A stretch of DNA of 64,000 nucleotides from Flavobacterium branchiicola (GTDB lineage: Bacteria > Bacteroidota > Bacteroidia > Flavobacteriales > Flavobacteriaceae): positions 640,756 through 704,755 of the forward strand of contig NZ_JAGYWA010000002.1 of the NCBI RefSeq assembly GCF_018383905.1. The letters are read 5' to 3'. The position numbers and the translations under genes are program-made. This document shows positions 25,525 to 33,868 of this stretch, piece after piece (the stretch's first letter is position 1; each line of letters opens with the position of its first letter). The notes beneath the pieces were generated by a model. It was not told where the DNA came from and searched no databases. It saw nothing but the letters and a program-made list of their open reading frames with translations.

Positions 25525-27036
25525 ATGAAGACGGATTTTAATAAAGAAAATTTAAGTAGCATGAAAGAAAATCAAACGATTTTAAAAGACCTGGAAAAAA
25601 TGTTAAAACAAGATCAGATTAATACTAATTCTGATGATTTGTATGAAGCGTCTGCAGACCGATATAAAAAATATGCTAAAGCAAAAAAGGTTTTAGATGT
25701 TCCGGCTCCGGTAGCCATTGTTTACCCACAAACTGCTGAAGAAGTTTCTGAAATTTTGAGATATTGTAATGCTTATGGAATCAATGTTATTCCCAGAAGC
25801 GGCAGAACAGCTACTGAAGGTGGCTTAGAAAACTGGAAAGAACAGACCTTAGTTGTTGATGGAAAAAACCTGAAAAAAATCATAAAAATAGATCCTTATA
25901 ATCTACAGGTAACAGCGCAATCTGGTGTTGTATTACAGGAATTGGAAGATGAAGTTAGAAAGCATGGTTTAACAATGGGACATTCTCCGCAATCTAAGCC
26001 CGTTGCTCAAATGGGTGGGTTGGTATCCACACGCAGTATCGGACAATTTTCAACTTTATACGGAGGTATAGAAGATATGGTTGTAGGATTAGAATGTGTT
26101 TTTCCTGACGGACATATTTCCCGTATAAAAAATGTTTCGAGAAGAGCCGGAGGTCCAGATATCAGACATATTGTTATAGGCAACGAAGGAGCTTTATGTT
26201 ACATCACCGAGGTTACAGTTAAACTGTTTCGATATTTTCCTCAAAATAATCAATTTTTCGGGTATTTACTAAAAGATGTTGATACAGGAATTAAGGTTTT
26301 AAGAGAAGTAATGGCAAATGGTTATCGTCCTTCTGTAGCGAGAGTATATTCTGAAGAAGATGCAGCGCAGCACTTTAGTCAATTTCATAAAGGGCAGTGT
26401 ATTTTAATTTTCATGGCAGAAGGAAACGAAAATATGGTAGCCGCGAATGCTTCCGGAATTGAAGAAGCTGTAGAAAAGTTTAAAGAGGGTATTACAGAAA
26501 AAGTCGATCCTTCATTAATTGCAGGCTGGTTCAATCATCTTAACTGGACTCAGGAAAGAATTGAAGAAGAAATCAAAGACATGGTTAATCATAATTCTCA
26601 TGATGGGTTTACCACAGAAATATCGGCAGATTGGGAAAATGTTACTAAAATCTATTACAATGTAATCGAAAGAATTAGAAAAGAGTTTCCGAGAGCAAAA
26701 GATATTACCATGTTAGGCGGACATTCTTCTCACAGTTATATCAACGGAACCAATATGTATTTTGTCTACAATTACAATATCAATTGTGAACCACAAGATG
26801 AAATGCGTCTTTATCACCACCCGATACAAACAATTATTGTTGAAGAAACCTTGAAACTTGGAGGTTCTATGTGCCATCATCATGGTATTGGTAAATACAG
26901 AAATGAATGGACAAAAGATGAGCATGGAAGTGCTTACTACATGCTTGAGAAGTTAAAAGCAGTTTTCGATCCGAACGGAATCATGAATTTCGGAACTATT
27001 TTTCCTCAGTCAGAAGGTGAAAAGTATCAAAAATAA
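25525..27036 (+). CDS. FAD-linked oxidase of the AGPS/YgcU type
   Basis: A 503-residue flavoenzyme of the vanillyl-alcohol-oxidase fold. The FAD-binding domain (about 60-240) shows PVAIVYPQTAEEVSEILRYC, VIPRSGRTATEGG, QVTAQSGVVLQELE, MGHSPQSKPVAQMGGLVSTR and GNEGALCYITEVTVKL. The C-terminal half ends with LGGSMCHHHGIGKYRNEW, the triple-histidine motif of alkyldihydroxyacetonephosphate synthases, and AVFDPNGIMNFGTIFP, the usual closing helix. An ATG at 25561 is a possible later start. E. coli YgcU belongs to the same group, and the three following genes have the same types as its neighbours. It probably oxidises a hydroxy acid or polyol linked to the pathway; the real substrate is unknown. Confidence 0.82.
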   Translation: MKTDFNKENLSSMKENQTILKDLEKMLKQDQINTNSDDLYEASADRYKKYAKAKKVLDVPAPVAIVYPQTAEEVSEILRYCNAYGINVIPRSGRTATEGGLENWKEQTLVVDGKNLKKIIKIDPYNLQVTAQSGVVLQELEDEVRKHGLTMGHSPQSKPVAQMGGLVSTRSIGQFSTLYGGIEDMVVGLECVFPDGHISRIKNVSRRAGGPDIRHIVIGNEGALCYITEVTVKLFRYFPQNNQFFGYLLKDVDTGIKVLREVMANGYRPSVARVYSEEDAAQHFSQFHKGQCILIFMAEGNENMVAANASGIEEAVEKFKEGITEKVDPSLIAGWFNHLNWTQERIEEEIKDMVNHNSHDGFTTEISADWENVTKIYYNVIERIRKEFPRAKDITMLGGHSSHSYINGTNMYFVYNYNINCEPQDEMRLYHHPIQTIIVEETLKLGGSMCHHHGIGKYRNEWTKDEHGSAYYMLEKLKAVFDPNGIMNFGTIFPQSEGEKYQK

Positions 27037-27060
27037 TAGCCACTAAAAAAAACTAACCTC

Positions 27061-28323
27061 ATGAAAAGATATATTCAGTTTATTCTGATAGTGCTTGCTG
27101 CGGGAGCAATTTACCCTCTTATTTATCTAAGGACAAATTACCAGGAGACTATTTTATCCGTTTTTAATATTGGTCTGGACGATCTTAATATTATTTATAC
27201 GGTACTAGGCTTTGTATTTATATTGGGATATTTTCCCAGCGGGATATTAAGTGACAAGTTTTCAGCCAAATATTTACTTGTTTTCTCTCTGTTTGGGACA
27301 GCAATCGGTGGGTTTTGGTTTGCTCAGATACCCAGTTACACTTCAGTTATAGGTATTTTTTGTTTATGGGGAGTGTTTTCGGTATTTACATTTTGGGGTG
27401 CTCATATGAAGTTGGTAAAGTTGTTATCTACACCAGCAGAAGAGGGGCGATTTTTCGGATTTCTTGATGGAGGGCGAGGTGTTGTAGAAGCAATATTGGC
27501 AAGTGCAGCGTTGTTTATGTTTTCTCATGTTTTAGAAAAAGGTGAAACTCTGGCAGATAAGACTGTGGCACTTCAGAATGTAATTTATATGTATGCCTCA
27601 GTTTTACTGGTGGCCGGAATTTTAATCGCTTTGTTTGTTGAGAATGATACCGCTAAATCAAAGAAAGATGTAGTAACAATGATCAAAAACGAAGCGGATA
27701 ACAAAAAAGGATTTGATTTTAAAGATGTCAGTCTGGTTGTCAAAAACAAATTTGTTTATCTGATGGGCGCCATTATTTTTTGCTCTTATGCCGTAACCTG
27801 GGTAGTGTATTATTACGGAGGTTTTATGGAAAAAAATCTTAAAATCAACCCCGTTACAGTAAGTACGATTATGGTAATTGTGTTATGGATGAGGCCTGTA
27901 GGCGGAATTTTGGGAGGATTTCTAGCAGATAAATTAGGAAAGAGCCTGACGTTGGTTTTTGCTTTAAGCGGAGCTGTCATTACATTATTTACGGTCGCCT
28001 TTCTTCCTGTAACTGCCAATTTTAATATCTATTACATTTTAATCATATTAGGAGGAACCTTCGTTTACGCCATTCGTGGCACCTATTGGTCATTGTTGGG
28101 AGATAGCAGAATAGATGATAAAATAATGGGTACGGCGGTAGGTTTTATTTCTCTCCTGGGATACTTACCAGACATCTTTATTCCTTATTTCAGTACGTTG
28201 ATTTTTAACAAATTTGGTCCAGAAGGAGGATATAACGCCTATTTTATTATAAGTGCAATTTTAGGAATAGCAGCAATTTGCTTCGTCACAATTTTTAAAC
28301 AACAGACTCAAAAAAATAAATAA
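27061..28323 (+). CDS. MFS transporter, YqcE/YihN-like
   Basis: A 420-residue inner-membrane carrier with about 12 predicted helices. It opens YIQFILIVLAAGAIYPLIYLRTNYQE. Loop 2-3 reads GYFPSGILSDKFSAKYLL, the MFS signature, and its counterpart in the second half is GGILGGFLADKLGKSLTL. The stretch FWGAHMKLVKLLSTPAEEGRFFGFLDGGRG is characteristic of the group that includes E. coli YqcE and YihN. It lies 24 bases after the FAD-oxidase gene, so the genes are probably one operon. It is expected to import the sugar acid or polyol that the operon breaks down. Confidence 0.85.
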   Translation: MKRYIQFILIVLAAGAIYPLIYLRTNYQETILSVFNIGLDDLNIIYTVLGFVFILGYFPSGILSDKFSAKYLLVFSLFGTAIGGFWFAQIPSYTSVIGIFCLWGVFSVFTFWGAHMKLVKLLSTPAEEGRFFGFLDGGRGVVEAILASAALFMFSHVLEKGETLADKTVALQNVIYMYASVLLVAGILIALFVENDTAKSKKDVVTMIKNEADNKKGFDFKDVSLVVKNKFVYLMGAIIFCSYAVTWVVYYYGGFMEKNLKINPVTVSTIMVIVLWMRPVGGILGGFLADKLGKSLTLVFALSGAVITLFTVAFLPVTANFNIYYILIILGGTFVYAIRGTYWSLLGDSRIDDKIMGTAVGFISLLGYLPDIFIPYFSTLIFNKFGPEGGYNAYFIISAILGIAAICFVTIFKQQTQKNK

Positions 28324-28344
28324 AAACAATAAAAAATATATAAA

Positions 28345-29121
28345 ATGGAGATTAAAGATTTTAACATGGGCTATTTTTCTCTTAAAGGGAAAAACGCAAT
28401 TATAACAGGAGGTAATACAGGACTAGGACAGGCTTTTTCTTTAGCTTTAGCAAAAGCTGGTGCCAATATTTTTATGCCAAGTATTATGCCGGACGATGCT
28501 GAATTCAATAAATTAATTGAAAGCGAAGGTTCAAAAGCGGTATATATGTCTGCAGATATTACCAAAGAAGGAATGCCAAAAAGAATTGTAGAAGAGTGTG
28601 TAGAAAAATTAGGATCAGTAGACATTCTGGTTAACTGCGCAGGAATCTGTTTAATTGCCGATGTATTGAACTTTGGAAGAAAAGAATGGGATCCAATGGT
28701 AAGCATCAATTTAACAGCGGCTTTTGAAATGTCGGCTGAAGTTACTAAGTTTTTCATTCCACAAAAAAGCGGTAAAATCATCAACATTTGTTCGCTGTTT
28801 TCTTTTATGGGCGGACAATGGTCTCCGGCATATGCTGCGACTAAACACGGAATTGCAGGTTTAACAAAAGCGTATTGCGATGAATTAGCACAATTTAACG
28901 TGCAGGATAACGGAATCGCTCCTGGTTATTTTAAAACAAAAGTGGCTCAGGCATCTATAGAAAATCCTGAACGTAATAAATGGATTGTTGATCATACTCC
29001 GGAAGGACGTTGGGGAGATGTTCATGATTTAATGGGAACAACAGTATTTTTAGCAAGCCAGGCCTCTCAGTTCGTAAACGGACATATATTGGCTGTTGAT
29101 GGCGGATTTTTAACGAGATAA
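28345..29121 (+). CDS. SDR-family oxidoreductase (KduD/gluconate 5-dehydrogenase-like, YgcW-type)
   Basis: A 258-residue short-chain dehydrogenase. The cofactor motif TGGNTGLG lies at about 22-29 and NCAGI at about 98. The catalytic Ser (ICSLFSFMGGQWS, about 148) and YxxxK (YAATKHG, about 160-164) are present, and the C-terminus is the usual FVNGHILAVDGGFLTR. Close relatives reduce or oxidise keto-sugar acids (2-deoxy-D-gluconate 3-dehydrogenase, gluconate 5-dehydrogenase). It follows the MFS gene by 21 bases and precedes the kinase by 10, fitting a pathway in which a sugar acid or polyol is imported, oxidised and phosphorylated. E. coli YgcW is of the same type in a similar setting. Confidence 0.87.
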   Translation: MEIKDFNMGYFSLKGKNAIITGGNTGLGQAFSLALAKAGANIFMPSIMPDDAEFNKLIESEGSKAVYMSADITKEGMPKRIVEECVEKLGSVDILVNCAGICLIADVLNFGRKEWDPMVSINLTAAFEMSAEVTKFFIPQKSGKIINICSLFSFMGGQWSPAYAATKHGIAGLTKAYCDELAQFNVQDNGIAPGYFKTKVAQASIENPERNKWIVDHTPEGRWGDVHDLMGTTVFLASQASQFVNGHILAVDGGFLTR

Positions 29122-29131
29122 AACAATTGTT

Positions 29132-30568
29132 ATGAACGAGCAATATTTTATTTCGATAGATAACGGGTCTCAAAGTACAAAAGTATACATCATCAATTCC
29201 AAAGGCGAGGTTATACATTCAGAAATTGAACCGCTTAAACCTATGTTATTTAGGAAAACCGGATATGTCGAACATCCTGATGATGATTTGTGGGACAGTA
29301 TAAAAGTTGCCCTGATCCGGTTAATGAAAAACTTTAAAGGTGATGTAAGTCTTATAAAAGGAGTTGGACTTTGTACGATTCGTTGTTGCAGAGTATTTAT
29401 GAAAAAAGATGGAAATCTGGCAGCTCCGGTGATGAGCTGGATGGATGTAAGAGCATACGAGTCTTTTGAAGATTCCGATGAAATAGCGTATACCTGTCCA
29501 ACAACAGGCTACATAACGCATCGTCTTACCGGAGAATTAAAAGATACGGCGGCAAATGCTTTTCAGTGGCAATTTCCTGTAGATATGGAAACATGGAATT
29601 GGTCTGAAGATCAGAATGTGATTAACAATTTTAAAATTCCTAAAGAAAAATTACTGCAGTTACAAATGCCAGGAACTGTTTTAGGTACAGTAAATAAAGC
29701 TGCTGCGGAGCAAACTGGTCTTCCGGAAGGTTTACCTGTAGTAGCCACGGCAAATGATAAGGCAGTAGAAGCTTTGGGTGCCGGATTAATAGATTCATCA
29801 AGAGGATTGTTTTCATTAGGAACTTATATCACATCGATGGTAGTGGGCAGTGAAAACAGACCGGCTCATGATAATTATTTCACAAATTTATCCTGTATAC
29901 CCAATCGCTATTTATTTGAAAGCGGCGGAGTGAGAAGAGGAATGTGGTTGATATCGTGGTTTAGGGATCTTATAGGCGAGGAGTTAAATAGTAAAGCCAA
30001 AGAAAAAGGAATTTCACCAGAGCAGGTTTTAGAACAGGAAGCTCTGAAAGTTCCCGTAGGATCTGATGGTTTGATGATTGTTCCGGATTGGCTTGCACCG
30101 GCATATCAGTCTTATAGAAAAGGTGTTATGATTGGTTTTAATGGCTTGCAGGGGCGCGGACATATTTATCGTGCTATTCTGGAAGGTATTGCATTTACCC
30201 TAAACAATCATTACCAGTTAATGAATAAGACATTAGGTCATAATCCTGAAAAAATTATTATTTCAGGAGGAGGCGCCAATAGTGATTTGTTTATGCAGAT
30301 TTTTGCTGATATAAGCGGAACACCCGTTGTTCGAAATGAGATGAGCGGTTCAGCAGCTTTGGGTGCCGCCATATGTACAGCAGTAGCAACAGGGTGTTAT
30401 CCCGATTTTGAAACTGCGGTAAAACAAATGGTAAAAGAGAAAGATGAGTTTCTGCCCAATTTAGACACACATAACAGGTACAAACAAATCAATGAAAAAG
30501 TGTATAGTAACCTACCACTGTTACTGGAAAACACATTAAAAGAAATGCAAAAATTAGAAGTAGAGTAA
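29132..30568 (+). CDS. FGGY-family carbohydrate kinase, YgcE-like
   Basis: A 478-residue sugar kinase. The N-terminal domain begins FISIDNGSQSTKVYIINSKGEV (phosphate-1 loop) and has GYVEHPDDDLWDS and PVMSWMDVRA, typical of FGGY kinases. The ATP-binding part includes ATANDKAVEALGAGLI, SLGTYITSMV and IIISGGGANSDLFMQIFADISG, followed by GSAALGAAICTA. It would phosphorylate a pentulose, hexulose or polyol. The sequence alone does not identify the sugar. It is the last gene of the operon before a strong hairpin. The phosphorylated product may be the effector of the RpiR regulator. Confidence 0.87.
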   Translation: MNEQYFISIDNGSQSTKVYIINSKGEVIHSEIEPLKPMLFRKTGYVEHPDDDLWDSIKVALIRLMKNFKGDVSLIKGVGLCTIRCCRVFMKKDGNLAAPVMSWMDVRAYESFEDSDEIAYTCPTTGYITHRLTGELKDTAANAFQWQFPVDMETWNWSEDQNVINNFKIPKEKLLQLQMPGTVLGTVNKAAAEQTGLPEGLPVVATANDKAVEALGAGLIDSSRGLFSLGTYITSMVVGSENRPAHDNYFTNLSCIPNRYLFESGGVRRGMWLISWFRDLIGEELNSKAKEKGISPEQVLEQEALKVPVGSDGLMIVPDWLAPAYQSYRKGVMIGFNGLQGRGHIYRAILEGIAFTLNNHYQLMNKTLGHNPEKIIISGGGANSDLFMQIFADISGTPVVRNEMSGSAALGAAICTAVATGCYPDFETAVKQMVKEKDEFLPNLDTHNRYKQINEKVYSNLPLLLENTLKEMQKLEVE

Positions 30569-30597
30569 GTCTTTTACTTTTCTTCCCCTTATTTAAA

Positions 30598-30634
30598 AAA
30601 TAGCTTTCTACGATCAGTTTAGAAAGCTATTTCT
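30598..30634 (+). terminator. hairpin terminator
   Basis: Arms aaatagctttct (30598-30609) and its complement (30621-30632) with an 11-base loop and T-rich 3' side, 30 bases after the kinase stop. Confidence 0.8.
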
Positions 30635-30765
30635 TTCACTCAGGTAAATCAGTTGTACAATAAAAGAAGACATAATATGCCACAATGCATTTTATGTCAG
30701 CATTTTGTATGGCTATGATTCAGGCCTGAAATATTCTGGATTTATAATTAATTAATATAAAAATT

Positions 30766-31926
30766 ATGAAAGTTGCCTATTATAAATTGGTTTTAATTTT
30801 AGCTCTGTTTTCTTTTAGCAATTTGGGTTATGCCCAAGCCGATATTGATATTAAAGCAGACACTATTGCTGCAAATCCCGATAAGCCGGTATTTAAATTA
30901 AATGGAGCTTTTAGAGTGCATTACAAAGATGAGTTTTATAATGAAACAAGAAGAAAAGAAGGTGGTGAGTTTGGTTTCGACTTGTTTGGTCTTGTTGCAA
31001 ATGCTTCGTATAAAAAGTTTAAAGTATTTGCTGACATGAGATTTATGCCACCTTCATCGGGCGGGATAATGCCAAAAGAAGGATGGATTGGTTATGATTT
31101 TGATAATGGAGATGATGTTCAGGTAGGTTTGGTGCAAAGCCCTTTCGGGAACTTAGAATACAACTCTTACAGTTGGTTTTTAGGAATTGGGTATGCCTTA
31201 GGATTCGAAGGGAAATACAGCATGGGAGCCAAGTACCATCATAAAGGAAATACTTGGGACTGGCAGGTTGCTTTTATGAAAAATGCAATGGAAACCTTTA
31301 CAAATGATCCCGCATTAAGAGATAAACAATGGTCTGCAAGTGTACTTGGAGATAACAAAGAAATCAATCAGCTTGCAGGACAATTACTGTACAAAATAAA
31401 AGCAAATGGTTTTTCTCATAAAATTGGAGCTTCGGGACAATTTGGACAATTGTATAATTTTGTAGAAGATAAAATGGGAAGCCGAAATGCTTTTGCAGTG
31501 CACTACAATATGGATTATAAAAACTTAGGAGTAAAAGCACAAGTTTACAGATATGAATTTAAACCTAAAGGAATTAATCCGGAGATGGTAGATATGGGCT
31601 CTTTTGGCTATACCTATCAAGTGGCTTCAAAAGCCGATGTTTATACTTTATCTGCTAAGTACACAATACCCCTTAAAAGTAAAGCTTTAAATCTAATCGA
31701 ATTTTATAGTGAATACGGCTATTTAGGAAAAAAATACGATTTGGATGCTTCACAAATGCTTACAAACGGAGTTTTGCTAAAAATAGCGGATAGTATATAC
31801 ACTTATGTTGAATACGTTGCCGGATCTAATCACCCTTATTTAGGAGGTAGTCAGGCCAGTTTATATAACATTTGTGATAATAAATGGCATGCCCGACTTC
31901 AATGTAATATAGGGTACTATTTCTAA
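30766..31926 (+). CDS. outer-membrane channel-like protein
   Basis: A 386-residue exported protein. The signal peptide ends near NLGYAQA, and the mature part alternates short polar turns with amphipathic strands rich in Tyr, Phe and Gly (FKLNGAFRVHYKDEFYNE, KVFADMRFMPPS, VQVGLVQSPFGN), ending in the aromatic strand LQCNIGYYF, as in outer-membrane barrels. The pattern GYDFDNGDDVQVGLVQSPFG resembles phosphate-selective porins (OprP/OprO type) and other Bacteroidota porins. It has its own transcript after the kinase terminator but lies beside the catabolic operon, and could be the outer-membrane entry for that pathway's substrate. The barrel call is good, the substrate unknown. Confidence 0.75.
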   Translation: MKVAYYKLVLILALFSFSNLGYAQADIDIKADTIAANPDKPVFKLNGAFRVHYKDEFYNETRRKEGGEFGFDLFGLVANASYKKFKVFADMRFMPPSSGGIMPKEGWIGYDFDNGDDVQVGLVQSPFGNLEYNSYSWFLGIGYALGFEGKYSMGAKYHHKGNTWDWQVAFMKNAMETFTNDPALRDKQWSASVLGDNKEINQLAGQLLYKIKANGFSHKIGASGQFGQLYNFVEDKMGSRNAFAVHYNMDYKNLGVKAQVYRYEFKPKGINPEMVDMGSFGYTYQVASKADVYTLSAKYTIPLKSKALNLIEFYSEYGYLGKKYDLDASQMLTNGVLLKIADSIYTYVEYVAGSNHPYLGGSQASLYNICDNKWHARLQCNIGYYF

Positions 31927-31958
31927 AAAAAAGTTACTATTAGAAAATAATTAGAATT

Positions 31959-32003
31959 GAAAAATGTAGAGGTAATCTGTAAGGTTACCTTTTGCATTTT
32001 ATC
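31959..32003 (+). terminator. probable terminator
   Basis: Interrupted inverted repeat around aggtaa/ttacct with flanking aaaatg/cattttat, followed by T-rich sequence after the porin-like gene. Confidence 0.5.
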
Positions 32004-32105
32004 TTATAAATAGAAGTGTTATTTTGTAATTTTTGTGAATGATTATATAAGTAAACAATCCGGTTTTTGATCTAATTTTAATGAAATATTTAAAATAGAA
32101 AAATT

Positions 32106-32300
32106 ATGGACTCAAATAATCAAACAAAGAAAAATACAGACAAGAGTGGGGCAGATCAACGTAGTGATACCAGAAAGCATCAATACAAAGATCATGATGA
32201 GGTTTTAACCAACGATGAAAATTATGATGCTGACACCAAGAAGTTTAAAGGGAAAGAAGCTGATTTTGATGATAAGCTAAATAACGAAGAGAAAAAATAA
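32106..32300 (+). CDS. small hydrophilic protein of unknown function
   Basis: A 64-residue protein with no signal peptide or hydrophobic segment. It is almost entirely charged or polar (opening MDSNNQTKKNTDKSGADQRS, ending KLNNEEKK), which suggests an intrinsically disordered, hydrophilin-like protein of the type induced by stress or desiccation in other bacteria. It is followed at once by a strong terminator, so it appears to be a monocistronic gene. The terminator and normal codon use support a real gene. No function can be assigned. Confidence 0.6.
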   Translation: MDSNNQTKKNTDKSGADQRSDTRKHQYKDHDEVLTNDENYDADTKKFKGKEADFDDKLNNEEKK

Positions 32301-32306
32301 ATTTAC

Positions 32307-32341
32307 AACCGTCTTAAATACCGTATTTGAGACGGTTTTAT
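32307..32341 (+). terminator. hairpin terminator
   Basis: 13-base arms (aaccgtcttaaat at 32307-32319 and atttgagacggtt at 32325-32337, one mismatch) and a T-run directly after the small hydrophilic protein gene. Confidence 0.85.
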
Positions 32342-32594
32342 TTTGACTTTTGCCCTTTTACTCAAAAAGCAATCGGCAGAAAGCAGGGCAAGGGTTCTCT
32401 TATTTTCTCTCTTTTAAAAAAATTCAGAAAGAATAAAACCGTAACTCTTTCAAAAGGCTTTACTTGCAGTAATCTTTATAATTTTTGATAAAAAAGAAGA
32501 AGTAAAAAAAAATTATGAGTTGATTTTTATAGATTTGCATGATCCATTAGATTCCCAAAAATCAGTCTGGAAAGAATTATAAAATTTAACGACA

Positions 32595-33230
32595 ATGAAA
32601 TCTGTTACTTCACTATTTTTAATTTTAATGTTTGTCTGTTCAAATTCTTATTCACAATTAAGTTCAGATAAAATATTCGAAAGCTTTAAACAAGGAGAGC
32701 GTACCAATTGTTCCTCAATTGCTTTTATAAAAGCTTCTTTAAATGTGTATGGATTAGACAGTCTTTTTGTAGCCGAAAAATTAAGCGAAGATTCTTATAG
32801 AATCACATTAAAAAACGATGCATCATTTACGCTTAACAGCACTGAAATGAATAAAGCAAAAGTTTCTGCCGATTTTGTATATATCAAAGACAATTGCGAG
32901 AGCGAAAAAATAAGAGATTACGCAGTTTTGACCTATGCCGTGATGGCAAAATACAAGCAAATTATCGATAAAGAGGCTACTTTTGATAAAGCATTAGAAG
33001 ATCTTGAAGATGGTGCGGTCTATACTCCAACGATTTATAAGTATTTAGGATTTAAACTTGGCAAGCAAATTCAAAAATTAAAAAGACAATCCGGAAGTGA
33101 ATTTTGTGGCGTAGTAGCCTGGTCTACAGCTCATGCCGTTTTTGTTTGTGAGGAATACATGGATTATTACGGGAACAAAAAAAGTATCTGGATAAAATAT
33201 CCCGGACGTTTTAGAATCATAAAAACGTAA
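32595..33230 (+). CDS. secreted protein of unknown function, possible Cys/His protease-like fold
   Basis: A 211-residue exported protein. The signal peptide (MKSVTSLFLILMFVCSNSYS) is followed by a region beginning QGERTNCSSIAFIKASLNVYG, in which a Cys starts a helix, and near the C-terminus GSEFCGVVAWSTAHAVFVCEEYMDYYGNK, in which a His lies on a strand followed by Asn. That order (Cys at a helix start, His, then Asn on strands) recalls papain-like peptidases such as C39 and C70. The match is visual and no family is claimed. It has its own short upstream region with TAGATTTG at 32530-32537 as a possible -7 box. Confidence 0.55.
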   Translation: MKSVTSLFLILMFVCSNSYSQLSSDKIFESFKQGERTNCSSIAFIKASLNVYGLDSLFVAEKLSEDSYRITLKNDASFTLNSTEMNKAKVSADFVYIKDNCESEKIRDYAVLTYAVMAKYKQIIDKEATFDKALEDLEDGAVYTPTIYKYLGFKLGKQIQKLKRQSGSEFCGVVAWSTAHAVFVCEEYMDYYGNKKSIWIKYPGRFRIIKT

Positions 33231-33258
33231 GAAATTAAAAAAAAAGAAATCAATAAAC

Positions 33259-33288
33259 TTGTAATTAAAGTTAATTTATCTATTTTTG
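33259..33288 (+). promoter_or_regulatory. promoter with consensus-like Bacteroidota spacing
   Basis: TTG at 33259-33261, then 19 bases, then TATTTTTG at 33281-33288, an exact fit to the TTG-N19-TAnnTTTG pattern. Transcription would start near 33294, about 27 bases before the ATG at 33321. Confidence 0.6.
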
Positions 33289-33320
33289 TCGACATCCAAA
33301 CAACCAAATCTAATTTCACA

Positions 33321-33773
33321 ATGAAGAGCAAAATTATTTTACTTACAGTCCTTTGCTTCCTAACTACTGTAGCTGTTTCAGCTCAAGCAAAAAACGCTCC
33401 AAGAAGTATTATCAGTACAACAGCTATTATCCGTAAATACCACGATCAAAAAGAATTGAGCGGTATGCAAAAAGGAGAACTTTTAGAATTGTACATCGAA
33501 CGTATTAAAGTTTTAGTAAAAACTCTTCCTTACATTGCTTTGGTTACTAAACCAGGTGTTACTATGGCAGACTTAGGTATTCCAGACGATAGTGAGCACA
33601 AAAAAGTATTAGATGGACAAGCGGTAGGTACTACAACTTTCTTAGATACCACTGTAGAGTTTCAAAGAAAAATGATGCCATATTCAGATAAAGGAAACCT
33701 TATCGCGGCAATTTTATTTTACGAAAGCACATTGAAATCATTACACGAATTCAACGATTTGAATGAAATGTAA
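33321..33773 (+). CDS. secreted protein of unknown function
   Basis: A 150-residue exported protein with signal peptide MKSKIILLTVLCFLTTVAVSAQ. The mature part is mainly helical, including RKYHDQKELSGMQKGELLELYIERIKVLVKTLPYIAL and a C-terminal helix with LIAAILFYESTLKSLHEFNDLNEM. There are no cysteines in the mature part, no repeats and no known motif. Its promoter matches the consensus well and a strong terminator follows, so it is a well-defined single gene and probably well expressed. No function can be proposed. Confidence 0.7.
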   Translation: MKSKIILLTVLCFLTTVAVSAQAKNAPRSIISTTAIIRKYHDQKELSGMQKGELLELYIERIKVLVKTLPYIALVTKPGVTMADLGIPDDSEHKKVLDGQAVGTTTFLDTTVEFQRKMMPYSDKGNLIAAILFYESTLKSLHEFNDLNEM

Positions 33774-33797
33774 TATTTTATAATAGCAATAAAATAT

Positions 33798-33836
33798 AAA
33801 ACCTCCAAAGTTATTTGATTTTGGAGGTTTTTTTTA
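33798..33836. terminator. hairpin terminator, probably bidirectional
   Basis: Arms aaaacctccaaa (33798-33809) and its complement (33820-33831) with T-runs outside; it lies between two converging genes and can serve both. Confidence 0.85.
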
Positions 33837-33868
33837 TGCAATGTTATAGTCCTAAAAGGTTTAGGGTT

